A stretch of DNA of 64,000 nt from Enterococcus haemoperoxidus ATCC BAA-382. GTDB taxonomy: Bacteria; Bacillota; Bacilli; Lactobacillales; Enterococcaceae. The notes below the pieces were generated by a model. That model was not told the origin of the DNA, searched no databases, and worked only from the letters and a program-made list of their open reading frames with translations. The DNA is taken from the NCBI RefSeq assembly GCF_000407165.1, contig NZ_KE136479.1, positions 124,001-188,000 of the forward strand. The letters run 5' to 3'. A program made the position numbers and the translations under genes. Below are positions 24,533 through 35,600 of this stretch, piece after piece (position 1 is the first letter of the stretch; each line of letters begins with the position of its first letter).

Positions 24533-27500
24533 ATGAGTAAATTAAGTAAAAAACAACAGAAAAAATTATTGAAAAGTTTGCGACTGACATTGGCAACAAG
24601 TATGTTGGCGACACCCGTAATTACTAATGCGTCAGCAACGGTTGCGTATGCACAAGAGCATAAAGAACAGCAAGAACCCACGGTAGATTCATCAGCAAAT
24701 GCGGTTAAAGAAGAAGTGAATGAAGTAGAAACCCAAAAGACTGAAGAGTCAACACCTACTGCAACGGAAGAAGCAGAAGGAAAAGAAGAACCAAAAAAAG
24801 AAGTAGTGGAAAAATACGCACCTACAGAAAGTTCTATAAAGCAAGACGTAGAAACTTCAATAACAACAGAAAAACCTGAGGATTCAGATGATTCAACAAC
24901 CAAAGAAGAAAAAGGTGTACAGAACCGCAAAGAGTATGAGGATCATCAAATCACTTGGAATGAATTTTCTAAAACGTTAGAGATTACTGCCAATCAAACT
25001 GATGTCAATGATGTAGCAACTCATATGAAAGAGGACTTCAGTCATGTGATTGGGGCAGTCGACGTGTTAGTTTTACATGGATCATTTGACGATACACCCG
25101 TATCATTTAGTAATTATAATAGTATTAGTGGAAAACAAGTAACGGGTGACATCACAATACTTGCGCCAAAAATGTTTGTTCAAACCACTGACATACAAAG
25201 CGTAGCTTTACCTAACGTTAGTACATTTCATGGGGATGAATTTAATTTGGTTTCAACAATTGAAGAAGTAGAAGTAGGGATGAAAGCAGAAGATACATTA
25301 GGGACAGTAAAAGAGGTATTTTCAGATAGTGCAGATTCAATCAAGAAATTAAAAGTGAATAACATTACGGGTACTGGTGATTTTTCCACATTTGAAAACT
25401 TGGAGACAGTAGATCTACCAGTCGCAACAAGCATTGGTAAAGCTGCGTTCGAGAGCACACCATTAACAAGTGTAAATTTACCAGTCGCAACAAGCATTGG
25501 TTCCTATGCGTTCAATGAGACCCGATTAACAAGTGTAGACTTACCAGCTGCAACAAGCATTGGTGCCTATGCGTTCAATGAGACCCGATTAACAAGTGTA
25601 GACTTACCAGCTGCAACAAGCATTGGTGCCTATGCGTTCGCGAGCACACCATTAACAAGTGTAGATCTACCAGTCGCAACAAGCATTCATAAAGATGCGT
25701 TCAGGAACGTAGATAGTATTGAAGAAGTAGAAGTAGGGATGAAAGCAGAAGATACATTAGGGACAGTAAAAGAGGTATTTTCAGCTAGTGCAGATTCAAT
25801 CAAGAAATTAAAAGTGAATAATATTGAGAAGACTGGTGAGTTTACTTCAGATACAGTACCTTTTAAAAACGTGGAGACAGTAGAGTTACCATCTGCAACA
25901 AGCATTGGTGCCTATGCGTTCTATCAAACATCATTAACAAGTGTAGAGTTACCATCTGCAACAAGTATTGGTGCCTATGCGTTCAGCAACACATTATTAA
26001 CAAGTGTAAATCTACCAGTTGCAACAAGCATTGGTGACTCTGCGTTCTGGAACACAGCATTAACAAGTGTAAATCTACCAGTTGCAACAAGCATTGGTGA
26101 CTCTGCGTTCTGGAACACAGCATTAACAAGTGTAAATCTACCAGTTGCAACAAGCATTGGTTCCTATGCGTTCTATCAAACATCATTAACAAGTGTAGAG
26201 CTACCAGTTGCAACAAGCATTGGTGCCTATGCGTTCCATCAAACATCATTAACAAGTGTAGAGCTACCAGTTGCAACAAGCATTGGTGCCTATGCGTTCG
26301 CGAGCACACCATTAACAAGTGTAGATCTACCAGTCGCAACAAGCATTCATAAAGATGCGTTCAGGAACGTAGATAGTATTGAAGAAGTAGAAGTAGGGAT
26401 GAAAGCAGAAGATACATTAGGGACAGTAAAAGAGGTATTTTCAGCTAGTGCAGATTCAATCAAGAAATTAAAAGTGAATAATATTGAGAAGACTGGTGAG
26501 TTTACTTCAGATACAGTACCTTTTAAAAACGTGGAGACAGTAGAGTTACCATCTGCAACAAGCATTGGTGCCTATGCGTTCTATCAAACATCATTAACAA
26601 GTGTAGAGTTACCATCTGCAACAAGTATTGGTGCCTATGCGTTCAGCAACACATTATTAACAAGTGTAAATCTACCAGTTGCAACAAGCATTGGTGACGC
26701 TGCGTTCTGGAACACAGCATTAACAAGTGTAAATCTACCAGTTGCAACAAGCATTGGTGACTCTGCGTTCAATGAGACCCGATTAACAAGTGTAGACTTA
26801 CCATCTGCAACAAGCATTGGTGACTATGCGTTCGCGAGCACACCATTAACAAGTGTAGATCTACCAGTCGCAACAAGCATTCATAAAGATGCGTTCAGGA
26901 ACGTAGATAGTATTGAAGAAGTAGAAGTAGGGATGAAAGCAGAAGATACATTAGGGACAGTAAAAGAGGTATTTTCAGATAGTGCAGATTCAATCAAGAA
27001 ATTAAAAGTGAATAACATTACGGGTACTGGTGATTTTTCCACATTTGAAAACTTGGAGACAGTAGATCTACCAGTCGCAACAAGCATTGGTAAATCTGCG
27101 TTCTATCAAACATCATTAACAAGTGTAGAGTTACCATCTGCAACAAGCATTGGTGAAGCTGCGTTCTATCAAACATCATTAACAAGTGTAGAGTTACCAT
27201 CTGCAACAAGCATTGGTGACGCTGCGTTCTATCAAACATCATTAACAAGTGTAGAGTTACCATCTGCAACAAGTATTGGTGACTCTGCGTTCTCTGGCAC
27301 AGCATTAACAAGCCTGTACTTGCCATCATTAAATGAAACGTCTAAAACAGCATTTTCTGGTTCTAAATTAGATTATGTCTTTTTCCCAGGAAACGTAGCA
27401 AACAATGTAAAAGCTTCATTTGATGCAGCACCAACAGTTGTAGGTGTAGGAATCAAAACAGACGATGTCATATATAATTTGAATGAGGGAGATAAGAAAA

Positions 27501-29266
27501 CTTTAACCTTCAATGATGTAGTGCTAAATGGCCAGGAAGTTGCAAAAAAAGAAATGCAATTACAAGGGGTATTTACAAAAGGGGAAGAAGAATATAAAGG
27601 TAATCCATTGGACTACAAAATAACAGCTACTGCAGATAGCGCTGGTGAGTATCAAGGGAGAATTGTATTAGATAACCAAAAAGGAACGATTGAAGAAACA
27701 GGAGTAAATAGAAAATTCACTGTAAATGTGAAAGAAGAAGTAAAAGCACCAAAAGTAAACCCAGTGACCGATCGTGACGAAGTAATTACTGGTAACGGTA
27801 TGAAAGGTGCAGAAGTAAGCGCGAAAGTAGCAGGGAAAGAAATTGGCAAAGGCAAAGTAGATGAAGAAGGGAACTTCGAAATCAAAATTGCGAAACAAAA
27901 AGCCGATACAAAAATCAATGTGACACAAACAGTAGATGGAGAAGAAAGTCCAGCTGCAGAGGTTGTAGTAAGTCACAAAGAAGAAGTAAAAGCCCCAAAA
28001 GTAAATCCAGTGACTGATCGTGACGAAGTAATTACTGGTAACGGTATGAAAGGTGCAGAAGTAAGCGCAGAAGTAAATGGTAAAGAAATTGGTAAAGGCA
28101 AAGTAGATGAAGAAGGAAACTTCGAAATCAAAATTGCAAAACAAAAAGCCGATACAAAAATTAGTGTGACACAAACAGTAGATGGAGAAGAAAGTCCAGC
28201 CACTGAGGTTGTAGTAAGTCACAAAGAAGAAGTAAAAGCCCCAAAAGTAAATCCAGTGACTGATCGTGACGAAGTAATTACTGGTAACGGTATGAAAGGT
28301 GCAGAAGTAAGCGCAAAAGTAAATGGCACAGAAATTGGTAAAAGCAAAGTAGATGAAGAAGGAAACTTTGAAATCAAGATTGCGAAACAAAAAGCCGATA
28401 CAAAAATCAGTGTGACACAAACAGTAGATGGAGAAGAAAGTCCAGCTGCAGAAGTAGTAGTAAATCCTTCAAAAGCGGCAACCACTCATGTATTCAAAAA
28501 AGGATACTGGGAATCATACGGATTGATTTTAAATGGACAAGTCAAAATGGAAGGTGTTGACCTATCCAAAAAAGAATCAGTAGTAAAAACATTGGAATTA
28601 GTGGATGAATCTGGCAAAGTAGCCGCAGCTATTCCAACAGTCAATACAAATTGGTATACACCAGGTCAATACGACGGATACCAAGTAACTCTCTCCGAAA
28701 AAACAATGGCAGCGGTGCAGGCTGGAACATATAAACTTCAAGTTAATGTAGTCGTTGGAAACGGTGAAGCAACCATTGTACCAATCGCTGTAGAAAACCA
28801 AAAGATGTTTGGCATTCAAGCTTATCAGGATGCGTTTTTAGATATTCCAACGAATAATGTTGGGTTAAAAACAATTGAAACCATGAGTAAAGATGGTCAA
28901 GCTATGTTGAAAGTAACGACTCCAGACAAACCGATGATGGGATTGATTTCAGAGGGACAATCGAAAAATGGTCGTTTCGTAAATGGGTATGTCTTGAATA
29001 CAGACTATAATTTCAGTGAAAAACATCAAAAGAATGTGGTGATTGAAGATAAGTCAGGAAAAGTAGTAAAAGAATTAAAAAATATTCATACTTGGGATTT
29101 AACAAGTTGGAACTTAGGGATTTCAGGACTAGATATGAAATCAGGTTTCCAAGTGATTATTCCAAATGAATATCAAAATACAAGTTTGTACCAATATAAA
29201 CTACAAGTAGTGACAGGTGAAGAAGAGGCGCTTCAATTGGAAGTAGCGTTAGATAAAATTATTTAA
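24533..29266 (+). CDS. Giant secreted BspA-like leucine-rich-repeat protein with Ig-like repeats and a shared C-terminal module
   Basis: This 1577-residue surface protein has a signal peptide (1-40, ending near 'TVAYAQ'), an acidic Glu/Lys/Thr-rich linker (to about 140), then about 20 LRR_5-type repeats of 23 residues ('LTSVxLPxATSIGxxAF') interrupted four times by a 'EEVEVGMKAEDTLGTVKEVF' unit (about 240-950). Three 82-residue Ig-like repeats follow (about 1070-1310, 'VTDRDEVITGNGMKGAEVSA'). Residues 1318-1577 form a module ('FKKGYWESYGLILNGQVKM') shared with two other giants here. BspA-type repeats bind host matrix proteins. There is no LPXTG. The DNA repeats are nearly identical, implying active recombination. 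Confidence 0.88.
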   Translation: MSKLSKKQQKKLLKSLRLTLATSMLATPVITNASATVAYAQEHKEQQEPTVDSSANAVKEEVNEVETQKTEESTPTATEEAEGKEEPKKEVVEKYAPTESSIKQDVETSITTEKPEDSDDSTTKEEKGVQNRKEYEDHQITWNEFSKTLEITANQTDVNDVATHMKEDFSHVIGAVDVLVLHGSFDDTPVSFSNYNSISGKQVTGDITILAPKMFVQTTDIQSVALPNVSTFHGDEFNLVSTIEEVEVGMKAEDTLGTVKEVFSDSADSIKKLKVNNITGTGDFSTFENLETVDLPVATSIGKAAFESTPLTSVNLPVATSIGSYAFNETRLTSVDLPAATSIGAYAFNETRLTSVDLPAATSIGAYAFASTPLTSVDLPVATSIHKDAFRNVDSIEEVEVGMKAEDTLGTVKEVFSASADSIKKLKVNNIEKTGEFTSDTVPFKNVETVELPSATSIGAYAFYQTSLTSVELPSATSIGAYAFSNTLLTSVNLPVATSIGDSAFWNTALTSVNLPVATSIGDSAFWNTALTSVNLPVATSIGSYAFYQTSLTSVELPVATSIGAYAFHQTSLTSVELPVATSIGAYAFASTPLTSVDLPVATSIHKDAFRNVDSIEEVEVGMKAEDTLGTVKEVFSASADSIKKLKVNNIEKTGEFTSDTVPFKNVETVELPSATSIGAYAFYQTSLTSVELPSATSIGAYAFSNTLLTSVNLPVATSIGDAAFWNTALTSVNLPVATSIGDSAFNETRLTSVDLPSATSIGDYAFASTPLTSVDLPVATSIHKDAFRNVDSIEEVEVGMKAEDTLGTVKEVFSDSADSIKKLKVNNITGTGDFSTFENLETVDLPVATSIGKSAFYQTSLTSVELPSATSIGEAAFYQTSLTSVELPSATSIGDAAFYQTSLTSVELPSATSIGDSAFSGTALTSLYLPSLNETSKTAFSGSKLDYVFFPGNVANNVKASFDAAPTVVGVGIKTDDVIYNLNEGDKKTLTFNDVVLNGQEVAKKEMQLQGVFTKGEEEYKGNPLDYKITATADSAGEYQGRIVLDNQKGTIEETGVNRKFTVNVKEEVKAPKVNPVTDRDEVITGNGMKGAEVSAKVAGKEIGKGKVDEEGNFEIKIAKQKADTKINVTQTVDGEESPAAEVVVSHKEEVKAPKVNPVTDRDEVITGNGMKGAEVSAEVNGKEIGKGKVDEEGNFEIKIAKQKADTKISVTQTVDGEESPATEVVVSHKEEVKAPKVNPVTDRDEVITGNGMKGAEVSAKVNGTEIGKSKVDEEGNFEIKIAKQKADTKISVTQTVDGEESPAAEVVVNPSKAATTHVFKKGYWESYGLILNGQVKMEGVDLSKKESVVKTLELVDESGKVAAAIPTVNTNWYTPGQYDGYQVTLSEKTMAAVQAGTYKLQVNVVVGNGEATIVPIAVENQKMFGIQAYQDAFLDIPTNNVGLKTIETMSKDGQAMLKVTTPDKPMMGLISEGQSKNGRFVNGYVLNTDYNFSEKHQKNVVIEDKSGKVVKELKNIHTWDLTSWNLGISGLDMKSGFQVIIPNEYQNTSLYQYKLQVVTGEEEALQLEVALDKII
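25687..26694 (+). repeat. 660-bp near-identical tandem repeat within the leucine-rich-repeat gene
   Basis: The segments starting at 25687 and 26347 (offset 660 bp) are identical over several hundred bases, on top of the finer 69-bp repeats encoding 23-residue units. A related unit restarts near 26887. Such identity indicates recent duplication or gene conversion. Confidence 0.85.
27734..28464 (+). repeat. Three 246-bp repeats encoding Ig-like domains
   Basis: Copies start near 27734, 27980 and 28226. They differ by a handful of substitutions. A single related copy lies in the M26-like gene near 37690-37920, suggesting domain exchange between genes of the cluster. Confidence 0.85.
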
Positions 29267-29286
29267 ACTTATTTAAACTTATACAT

Positions 29287-29317
29287 CACCTAATAGTTTT
29301 ATTTAAGCTATTAGGTG
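29287..29317 (+). other. Perfect intercistronic hairpin without T-tract
   Basis: cacctaatag (29287-29296) and ctattaggtg (29308-29317) form a 10-bp perfect stem between the leucine-rich-repeat and WxL genes. The following bases are acgtatat, so it is a poor intrinsic terminator and may rather stabilise or process the message. Confidence 0.7.
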
Positions 29318-29354
29318 ACGTATATACTTAACTTTGGAGAAAAGAGGATTTAAT

Positions 29355-30068
29355 ATGAAAGAACAAAAGATGTTAATGAGTTTAATTGTAGCTACAACAA
29401 TTTTGGGAGGAGCTAATGTAAGCTATGCTGCAGAATACGAAGATGGACAGCACGCACAAACAAAAGCGACAGTTACCTTTTTAGAAGATAATGGTACTAC
29501 GGATCCTGTAGATCCAGAAGATCCAAGTAAACCGTTGTATCCAGTAGATCCAAGTAATCCAGAAGGTGCAGAGTTAATGATTACATATGCATCTAGCTTA
29601 AATTTTGGGGAACAATCTAAATCAGAAAATTCTTGGAATGCATTGGCAGATAAAATAACTGTGGAAGGTAAAGAAGAAAATATTGTTCCTTTTGTTTCTA
29701 CGAAAGATTCACGAGGAACAGATAGAGAATCTTGGAGTTTAACGGTTAAACAAGATGGTGATTTTATAGATAGTAAGAAAAACAAATTAGAAGGTGCCGA
29801 ATTGACATTTTCAAACCTTTATTATGCAAATGTAGAAGGTGCACCAAAAGCAAGAGCAGGAGAAATTACGTTAGGGTTAGAAGCACAAGAGATTGCATCA
29901 GCAGATAAACATACAGGAATTGGAAAATGGTCCTTAGGTTTAGGTACACTACAAGATGATGGTACGACTAATGGTGTAAATTTATCTATTTCAAAAAAAG
30001 CAGCAATTAATACAGATGCTTACTCTACATCAATTACGTATGAATTAGTAGCTGATCCAGCTAAGTAA
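29355..30068 (+). CDS. WxL-domain surface protein
   Basis: WxL proteins attach non-covalently to peptidoglycan through a C-terminal domain of about 160-190 residues. This 237-residue protein has a signal peptide ending 'NVSYAA', a short 'DPVDPEDPSKPLYPVDPSNP' linker and the WxL domain (about 70-237), with the first motif W-S-L in 'RESWSLTVKQ'. The second motif near the end is degenerate ('SITYELVADP' where T-W-x-L is usual). GAGGATTT precedes ATG 29355; an in-frame codon at 29334 is less well placed. The DUF916 partner gene follows, as in all typical WxL operons. Confidence 0.9.
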   Translation: MKEQKMLMSLIVATTILGGANVSYAAEYEDGQHAQTKATVTFLEDNGTTDPVDPEDPSKPLYPVDPSNPEGAELMITYASSLNFGEQSKSENSWNALADKITVEGKEENIVPFVSTKDSRGTDRESWSLTVKQDGDFIDSKKNKLEGAELTFSNLYYANVEGAPKARAGEITLGLEAQEIASADKHTGIGKWSLGLGTLQDDGTTNGVNLSISKKAAINTDAYSTSITYELVADPAK

Positions 30069-30073
30069 TATAA

Positions 30074-30107
30074 CTAGTAGAGATTGGTGCAAATCAATCT
30101 CTACTAG
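30074..30107 (+). other. Perfect 13-bp intercistronic hairpin without T-tract
   Basis: ctagtagagattg (30074-30086) pairs exactly with caatctctactag (30095-30107) around an 8-nt loop, between the WxL and DUF916 genes. The next bases are catatttgg. It may hold back 3' nucleases so that the WxL message outlasts the rest. Confidence 0.75.
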
Positions 30108-30138
30108 CATATTTGGAGTAAAAAAGGAGGTAAAATTA

Positions 30139-31173
30139 ATGATCAAGAAGTGGATTGGATTGCTATTGCTATTAGTCTTTATAGGCATTCCTCAAAGTAG
30201 TGTGTATGCAAATGATGAAGGTACCCAAAGTGCATTTTCAATCTCTCCTTTGAATTCAGAAACCAATCAACCTCAAAGTAGTTTTTATAATTTAATGGTA
30301 CATCGGAATGAAGAAAAAGTATTAAAAATACGAATTTTTAATACTTCATTAAGAGATATAGAGGTACTGATTGAAGCAAATAACGGTACAACTAATGACA
30401 ATGGCATTACTTCATATCTAAATGATACAGCGCGAGATCCTAGTTTACAAGTAGCTTTTTCTGAATTAGCAAAAGTAAAAAATAAAATTATAAAGGTTCC
30501 TAAAGGTAGTTCGGTAGATGCGGAAGTAATTATTAGTATTCCTGAAAAAACTTTTAAAGGAGTTGTTTTAGGTGGGATTAGAGTAACATCTATTGAAGAA
30601 AAGAATAATAGTAAGTCTAACAAAAATGCTGTGAGAAATAACATTGCTTATACAGTAGGGGTTATTTTAAAAGAAGAAGATAAGGAATATGAACCACAAA
30701 TAAATTTATTAGACATTAAAACAGAACAGAGGAATTCACATAATTATATAAGTGCGCATATACAAAATGCTGCACCTAGAATTGTAAAGAAAATGGAAAC
30801 AACTGCGACTGTATATAAAAAAGGTGAATCCAATGTTTTGTATAAAGCTTCTAAATCAGAAATGAGAATGGCACCTAATTCAAATTTTTATTTTGGCATC
30901 AATTTGGAAAATCAACCTTTTATTTCTGGTGATTATATTATGAAAATTGTTGGTTCTGCAGACGGGAAAGATTTTTCGTTTGAAAAAGGATTGACTATAA
31001 AAAATAGTACAGCTAAAGAGTTGAATGAGAACTCAGTATTTGTAGATAAACAGCCACAAAGTAATGCATGGATGTTTATAGGAATAGGCGTTTTATTAAC
31101 ATTAGCGACTACAATAATAGTTTATCTAGGATACAGTAAAAAAGTAAGGAGAAAAAAAGATGATGAGATATAA
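30139..31173 (+). CDS. DUF916/DUF3324 WxL-interacting membrane protein
   Basis: Proteins of this family hold WxL proteins at the cell surface and also bind peptidoglycan. The 344-residue protein has a signal peptide (1-25), a DUF916 domain (about 30-155: 'FSISPLNSETNQPQSSFYNL'), a DUF3324 domain (about 165-300: 'YTVGVILKEEDKEYEPQINL'), one membrane helix (about 309-332) and a basic tail 'SKKVRRKKDDEI'. AAAAAGGAGG precedes the ATG. Its 3' end overlaps the next gene by 14 bp, so the two are coupled. Confidence 0.92.
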   Translation: MIKKWIGLLLLLVFIGIPQSSVYANDEGTQSAFSISPLNSETNQPQSSFYNLMVHRNEEKVLKIRIFNTSLRDIEVLIEANNGTTNDNGITSYLNDTARDPSLQVAFSELAKVKNKIIKVPKGSSVDAEVIISIPEKTFKGVVLGGIRVTSIEEKNNSKSNKNAVRNNIAYTVGVILKEEDKEYEPQINLLDIKTEQRNSHNYISAHIQNAAPRIVKKMETTATVYKKGESNVLYKASKSEMRMAPNSNFYFGINLENQPFISGDYIMKIVGSADGKDFSFEKGLTIKNSTAKELNENSVFVDKQPQSNAWMFIGIGVLLTLATTIIVYLGYSKKVRRKKDDEI

Positions 31174-32269
31174 CCCTATTTTAGTGTGTGGACTACTACT
31201 AATTTTTTGTAATCATTCCACAGCTAATGCAGAAATTGACACTTCTGGTACTGATGAATCAAAAAATCAAGAAGCGATTATCAGTGATAGTTCTAATTTG
31301 ACAATTATGGAGCAGCCAACGGAAGAATTAAAAGAGAACGAGCATGTTATTGAAGAATCTAACAGTTCAGAATTTGCACAGGAGGAGGCTGTTTTAAAAG
31401 GAGTAGCTGAAATTACCCCAAAGTATCCAAAAGTGGGTGACCTTACTGAATTTACATTTACTATAACGAATATGGGAGAAGAGGGAAGTTTAGCAACTGA
31501 AGTTGAACTTTCATCCATAGCATACTCATATATTATACCGGATTTTGTTTATATAAAATATGTTACTAGTTCAGAAAATCATGAAGTTAAAGTTCCAGCT
31601 GAAGAATTCAAATCAGGCTATCAGTTTGAAGATATAGAAGGAGGAGACTATGTAGAAATTAGATATTCTGGGATTCCTTGGAACAATCATTTGGAGAACC
31701 CGGAACGGAACGACTTGTCGGTTGATTATAAGCCTAGAAAAGGAGATTTCGAAAAGAGTACTTTACAAATTTTGGGAGGTTACTATGTTACTAGTGGTCA
31801 TTTTGGATTTGTAGAAGTTCCTCCAGTATTAGAATTCAAATCGACCCCGTTAATAACCAATGAAAATAGTCAAGTAATTGATCGAGCGGTTAGTAATTGG
31901 GGGATATGCGTTGAAGATTATCGAGGGACATATGAAAATGAAGTGCAAGAGATATTTGCAGATAGGAACGATTGGGAAATCACAGCAACTGCAGAGTTAT
32001 TCGCGGATTCGAATGGTAATAAAGTGCCAACGGATATTTTGTCCATTGCTTATTTAGAAAACGGAACTACTATTGCAGAATTAAGTAATCAAGAAGTGTC
32101 AATTGCACAACATAGTGTTGTTGGTGAGACCCCATTAGATAATCATGAATTTACGGTTAGCTGGGAAGAAATGGATGGGTTAAAAGCGACAGTTCATAAC
32201 CCAAAAGAACTTAAAACCAATGTGGAGTATCATGCTAAAATTAACTTTGATTTAAGAACTGCACCGTAG
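31160..32269 (+). CDS. Secreted protein with degenerate WxL-like C-terminal domain
   Basis: The 369-residue protein has a signal peptide ending near 'ANA', an acidic Ser/Glu-rich linker, a middle domain like conserved-repeat/DUF11 Ig folds ('YPKVGDLTEFTFTITNMGEE') and a C-terminal part with WxL spacing: 'NDWEITATAELF' where W-x-L is expected and a final 'YHAKINFDLRTAP'. Many WxL operons encode a large second WxL protein in this position. It overlaps the DUF916 gene by 14 bp. Two ATGs (31160, 31163) are possible starts. It is likely another partner in the complex. Confidence 0.75.
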   Translation: MMRYNPILVCGLLLIFCNHSTANAEIDTSGTDESKNQEAIISDSSNLTIMEQPTEELKENEHVIEESNSSEFAQEEAVLKGVAEITPKYPKVGDLTEFTFTITNMGEEGSLATEVELSSIAYSYIIPDFVYIKYVTSSENHEVKVPAEEFKSGYQFEDIEGGDYVEIRYSGIPWNNHLENPERNDLSVDYKPRKGDFEKSTLQILGGYYVTSGHFGFVEVPPVLEFKSTPLITNENSQVIDRAVSNWGICVEDYRGTYENEVQEIFADRNDWEITATAELFADSNGNKVPTDILSIAYLENGTTIAELSNQEVSIAQHSVVGETPLDNHEFTVSWEEMDGLKATVHNPKELKTNVEYHAKINFDLRTAP

Positions 32270-32281
32270 AGAGGAGAATAT

Positions 32282-32590
32282 ATGATGAGTAAAAAAATAC
32301 AGTTTATTGTACTGATTGGCATGTTTTTTGTAGGTATGAATTTTCCAAATGAAGTTTTGGCGGCTGGCTATAGTAGTACGGTAGGAATTACCTTTATAGA
32401 CGACGAGCAATCAGTAGCTCAAATAGACACAATGGATAAAAATCAAAAGTTATCTATTAAAGAAAAAACTGATTACTTACCGAAAACGGGAGAAGAAACT
32501 AATTATTATTTTACAATAGCTGGTGTGTTGCTAATTTCAATTTTAAATATTAATTATATAAACAAATCACGTAAAAAAGGTACAACGTAG
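32282..32590 (+). CDS. Small LPXTG cell-wall protein
   Basis: The 102-residue protein has a signal peptide ending 'EVLAAG', a short mature region of about 45 residues, and a sortase signal L-P-K-T-G-E with hydrophobic helix and basic tail 'NKSRKKGTT'. Small LPXTG proteins of this kind are standard members of WxL operons and probably tether the complex covalently to the wall. It starts 12 bp after the previous gene, with GAGAGGAG in front. Confidence 0.9.
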   Translation: MMSKKIQFIVLIGMFFVGMNFPNEVLAAGYSSTVGITFIDDEQSVAQIDTMDKNQKLSIKEKTDYLPKTGEETNYYFTIAGVLLISILNINYINKSRKKGTT

Positions 32591-32694
32591 TTCATATTAT
32601 TGAATTTTGTACTTTAAGCATAATAATTATTACAAATAAAAGATAGTTTAAATAAATATGTTATATGAAATTAAGTGCAATGAAAGGTGAAAAA

Positions 32695-35600
32695 ATGAAA
32701 AAAGTAAAAACATTAGTCATTTTAAGCAGTTTAATTCTTAATGTGATGCCCATAAACCAGATAGATACAGTTCTAGCAAATAAATCGACACCTGTAAAAG
32801 AATTAGAAAAAATAAACAACCAAATATCGGAAAAACCAGAAGAATCAAGCAATAAAAAGAATAACTCAATAATTGAACAAAACATTTATAAATTGAATCC
32901 TTATATGAAAGAAACGCAACAAAATTTTTCCTCTGAGAAAATGCCCGATTGGTTGAATAAACAAATTCAATCTGTTTTTTACCAAACAGATGATAATCAA
33001 CTACTAACCTATGTAGACAAGGAGATTTACAATAAAATTTCTGGCATTCAGATTCATTTTTCTGATGGTTCATTTGAAGCATTGCCTTTTTTGTCTACAG
33101 AAAATGAAGCAATTCGTATGATTGAAGATATACCATTTCCTATCTTACAATTAGATTACTTACCAGAAGTAGACGATGAAGCAACAGCAAGAATTCAAGA
33201 TAAAATACAAGCCACTTCTTACGAACAATTGCTCATCCCTTTTGGAGAGCATGTCACATATGATATGTTAGATAAAAAATTTATTTTAGGAGATAAGCAA
33301 GTTGGAAATAATCGACAGATTGATACAGTACAGTTGGAAAGTACTTTTAATGATATTAAGGCACAATCAACTAATGTAGCTCGAAAAATAGCCCATATGT
33401 TTCCAGAGCTTGTGTTGGTAAGAACGGATAATGAATACTTTAGAAAAGAAAAATTAGACACAATTACAGAAAATATTTCAGAATTGTTACTGGTGTATAC
33501 GTTTATAAATAGATGGTTTGATTATTCAATTGGAAATGTAAGAATTCCCGATGTTATTTTTTCTAAAAGTAGTTTGTTTTCAAAAACGCAAGAAAAAACA
33601 GACTTTGAAAGAATACTGGATTTAGTGCACGTGTTAAAGTCAGAATCGTTTGTTGATCAGCCAGGAAATCCTTTCTTAATGACAATGAATATAGAAAGTT
33701 CATTTTTACACCCTACACATGGCCTTCGCGGGAAAGATATAGGATATAACATTTCAGAATTAGCCGATTCAAAGGGTAAAGTTTCTATAGGAACTATGTT
33801 AGAATTTTTAATTCGAACGTTTGTACATAGTAATGATTATTCAAAATGGTTTGAGGAACAAGGTTTTGTTACAGCAACAGAATTTATTGATAAATCGGTA
33901 GAAATTGAGGGGATTAGGAAAAATATTTGGGAGGCGATGCGTACAATTGAAGATCCTAAGTCAAAAATCAGTCCAAGTTTTTTGACAATTTTACTTTCAG
34001 TAAAAGATCGATCAGCAATCATCGTTTCTAACGGTGCTAACACAATTACTTTTGGACATGTGAACAAACAATTACCTAATACTGCTAGAGTATCTCCTAA
34101 AGAATTGGCTAGTCACTATGCTAAAAACAATAACCGACTAATGAAATTCATCTGGGATATGGCGGATGAAGAAAGGAAAAAATTACTTCAAGAAGATGTG
34201 TCAAACGGTGTAGGTGTAACATTTGATTCTGGAGAGATAGAAGATGGTAAAAAAGATGTATTTAATCCAGAGAATCATTATTTACATGATTTTCTTTTGC
34301 CAGTATCTCCTACAGTAGCAAGTAGATCTACACAAGCAATTAATGGAATTGTTGTACAAACAAAGCCAAAAAATATTTTGATTATGGGTATGAACAACTT
34401 ATACAGTGAATATACTGTATCTCATGAAGAAACGCACCGACACAAAGAACTTTTAAATGGTGGAGTTAATCAACGGACGGATATTGAAGATACAGCAACG
34501 ATGGCTGAAGCAGATGAATATGATGAATATCGTTTGAATCTTAATTATTACTATCAATCGATGTATGAAGACTGGAATAGACGCCCACCAGAGACACAAC
34601 AAGAGTTGAAAAATTATGCACAAGGCATGTTAGACTTGAATATGGTTTGGAATATCGAAAAGGCAAAAACTTTTTTTTCATTGCCTCTTGAAGAACAAGT
34701 AGGAAAAATTTATAAAGCAACAGATGCTATCAAAGGAACGTTCAAAAAAATATCATTAGACGAACTAAAACAGTTGCAAATTAATGTAAATGACGAAACT
34801 TTTGTGCAAAAATTAGTAGATAATAATATTATGTTACCATCAGTACCAGGTGATGATACTATTACGTACAATTTAGTTAATGGAAATGGAAAAGTACCGT
34901 TTAAACGAGATGCATTATTTAATATTCCCTATACGACAGAGAAAGATAGCGTAAATTCTTTTTACGGTTGGGATCAAATCTGGCATTTTCTAGCTATGGA
35001 AACTGCAGGAATGGAAGGGTACATTGACTTTATCAACGATGAAGTAGGACAAAAAGACGATTCGGCCATTAAAAAAATTTTAAGAACAAGTTCTTCGCCT
35101 AAAGAATATTGGATTGAAAAGTACAAAAAGGTGGAACAGAATTTAGTTAATCGGAAATTTAAATTAGATACTCAATCAAATTTACACGAGTTGATTGTAT
35201 CAAGTATGGGAAATGATTTTGATGCTCGAATGGCTTTCCAGAAGAAATACATCCAAGAAACCGATAGTTTATTTACGGGAATATACCATGATAAGGACTT
35301 ATTACCAATTCCAGAAGTGAATGAAATAAGAGAAGTAGATGAAAAAATAACAGGGGAAGCTACTCCAAATTCACACATAACTGCTATGATTGGGCAAGAA
35401 ATACTTGCTAAAGGGGCAGCAGATAATAATGGAAACTTCACATTAAAGATAGCACCTCAAAAGACTGGAACAACGATTCTTGTAAAACAAGAAACTGAAA
35501 CAGCAAGTAGTGATTATGCGAAAGTAATTGTAGGACATTTAGAAACAAATGTTAGTAATTACGATGAATTGATACAAGCTATGCTTGATTATCCGGCCTC

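Noticed and set aside
25400..27300. Regularly spaced short repeats that could suggest a CRISPR array
   Set aside because: Repeats and 'spacers' are both coding, in frame and leucine-rich; there are no palindromic repeats, unique spacers or cas genes.
25228..27329. Series of minus-strand ORFs with repeating 'MLVATGRFTLVN' or 'CLLQLV' text
   Set aside because: They are shadows of the leucine-rich-repeat gene in antisense frames, with the same 69-bp period.
27668..28420. 250-residue minus-strand ORF
   Set aside because: It is the antisense of three 246-bp Ig-like repeats; its own apparent repetition only mirrors the real plus-strand gene, and it has no ribosome site.
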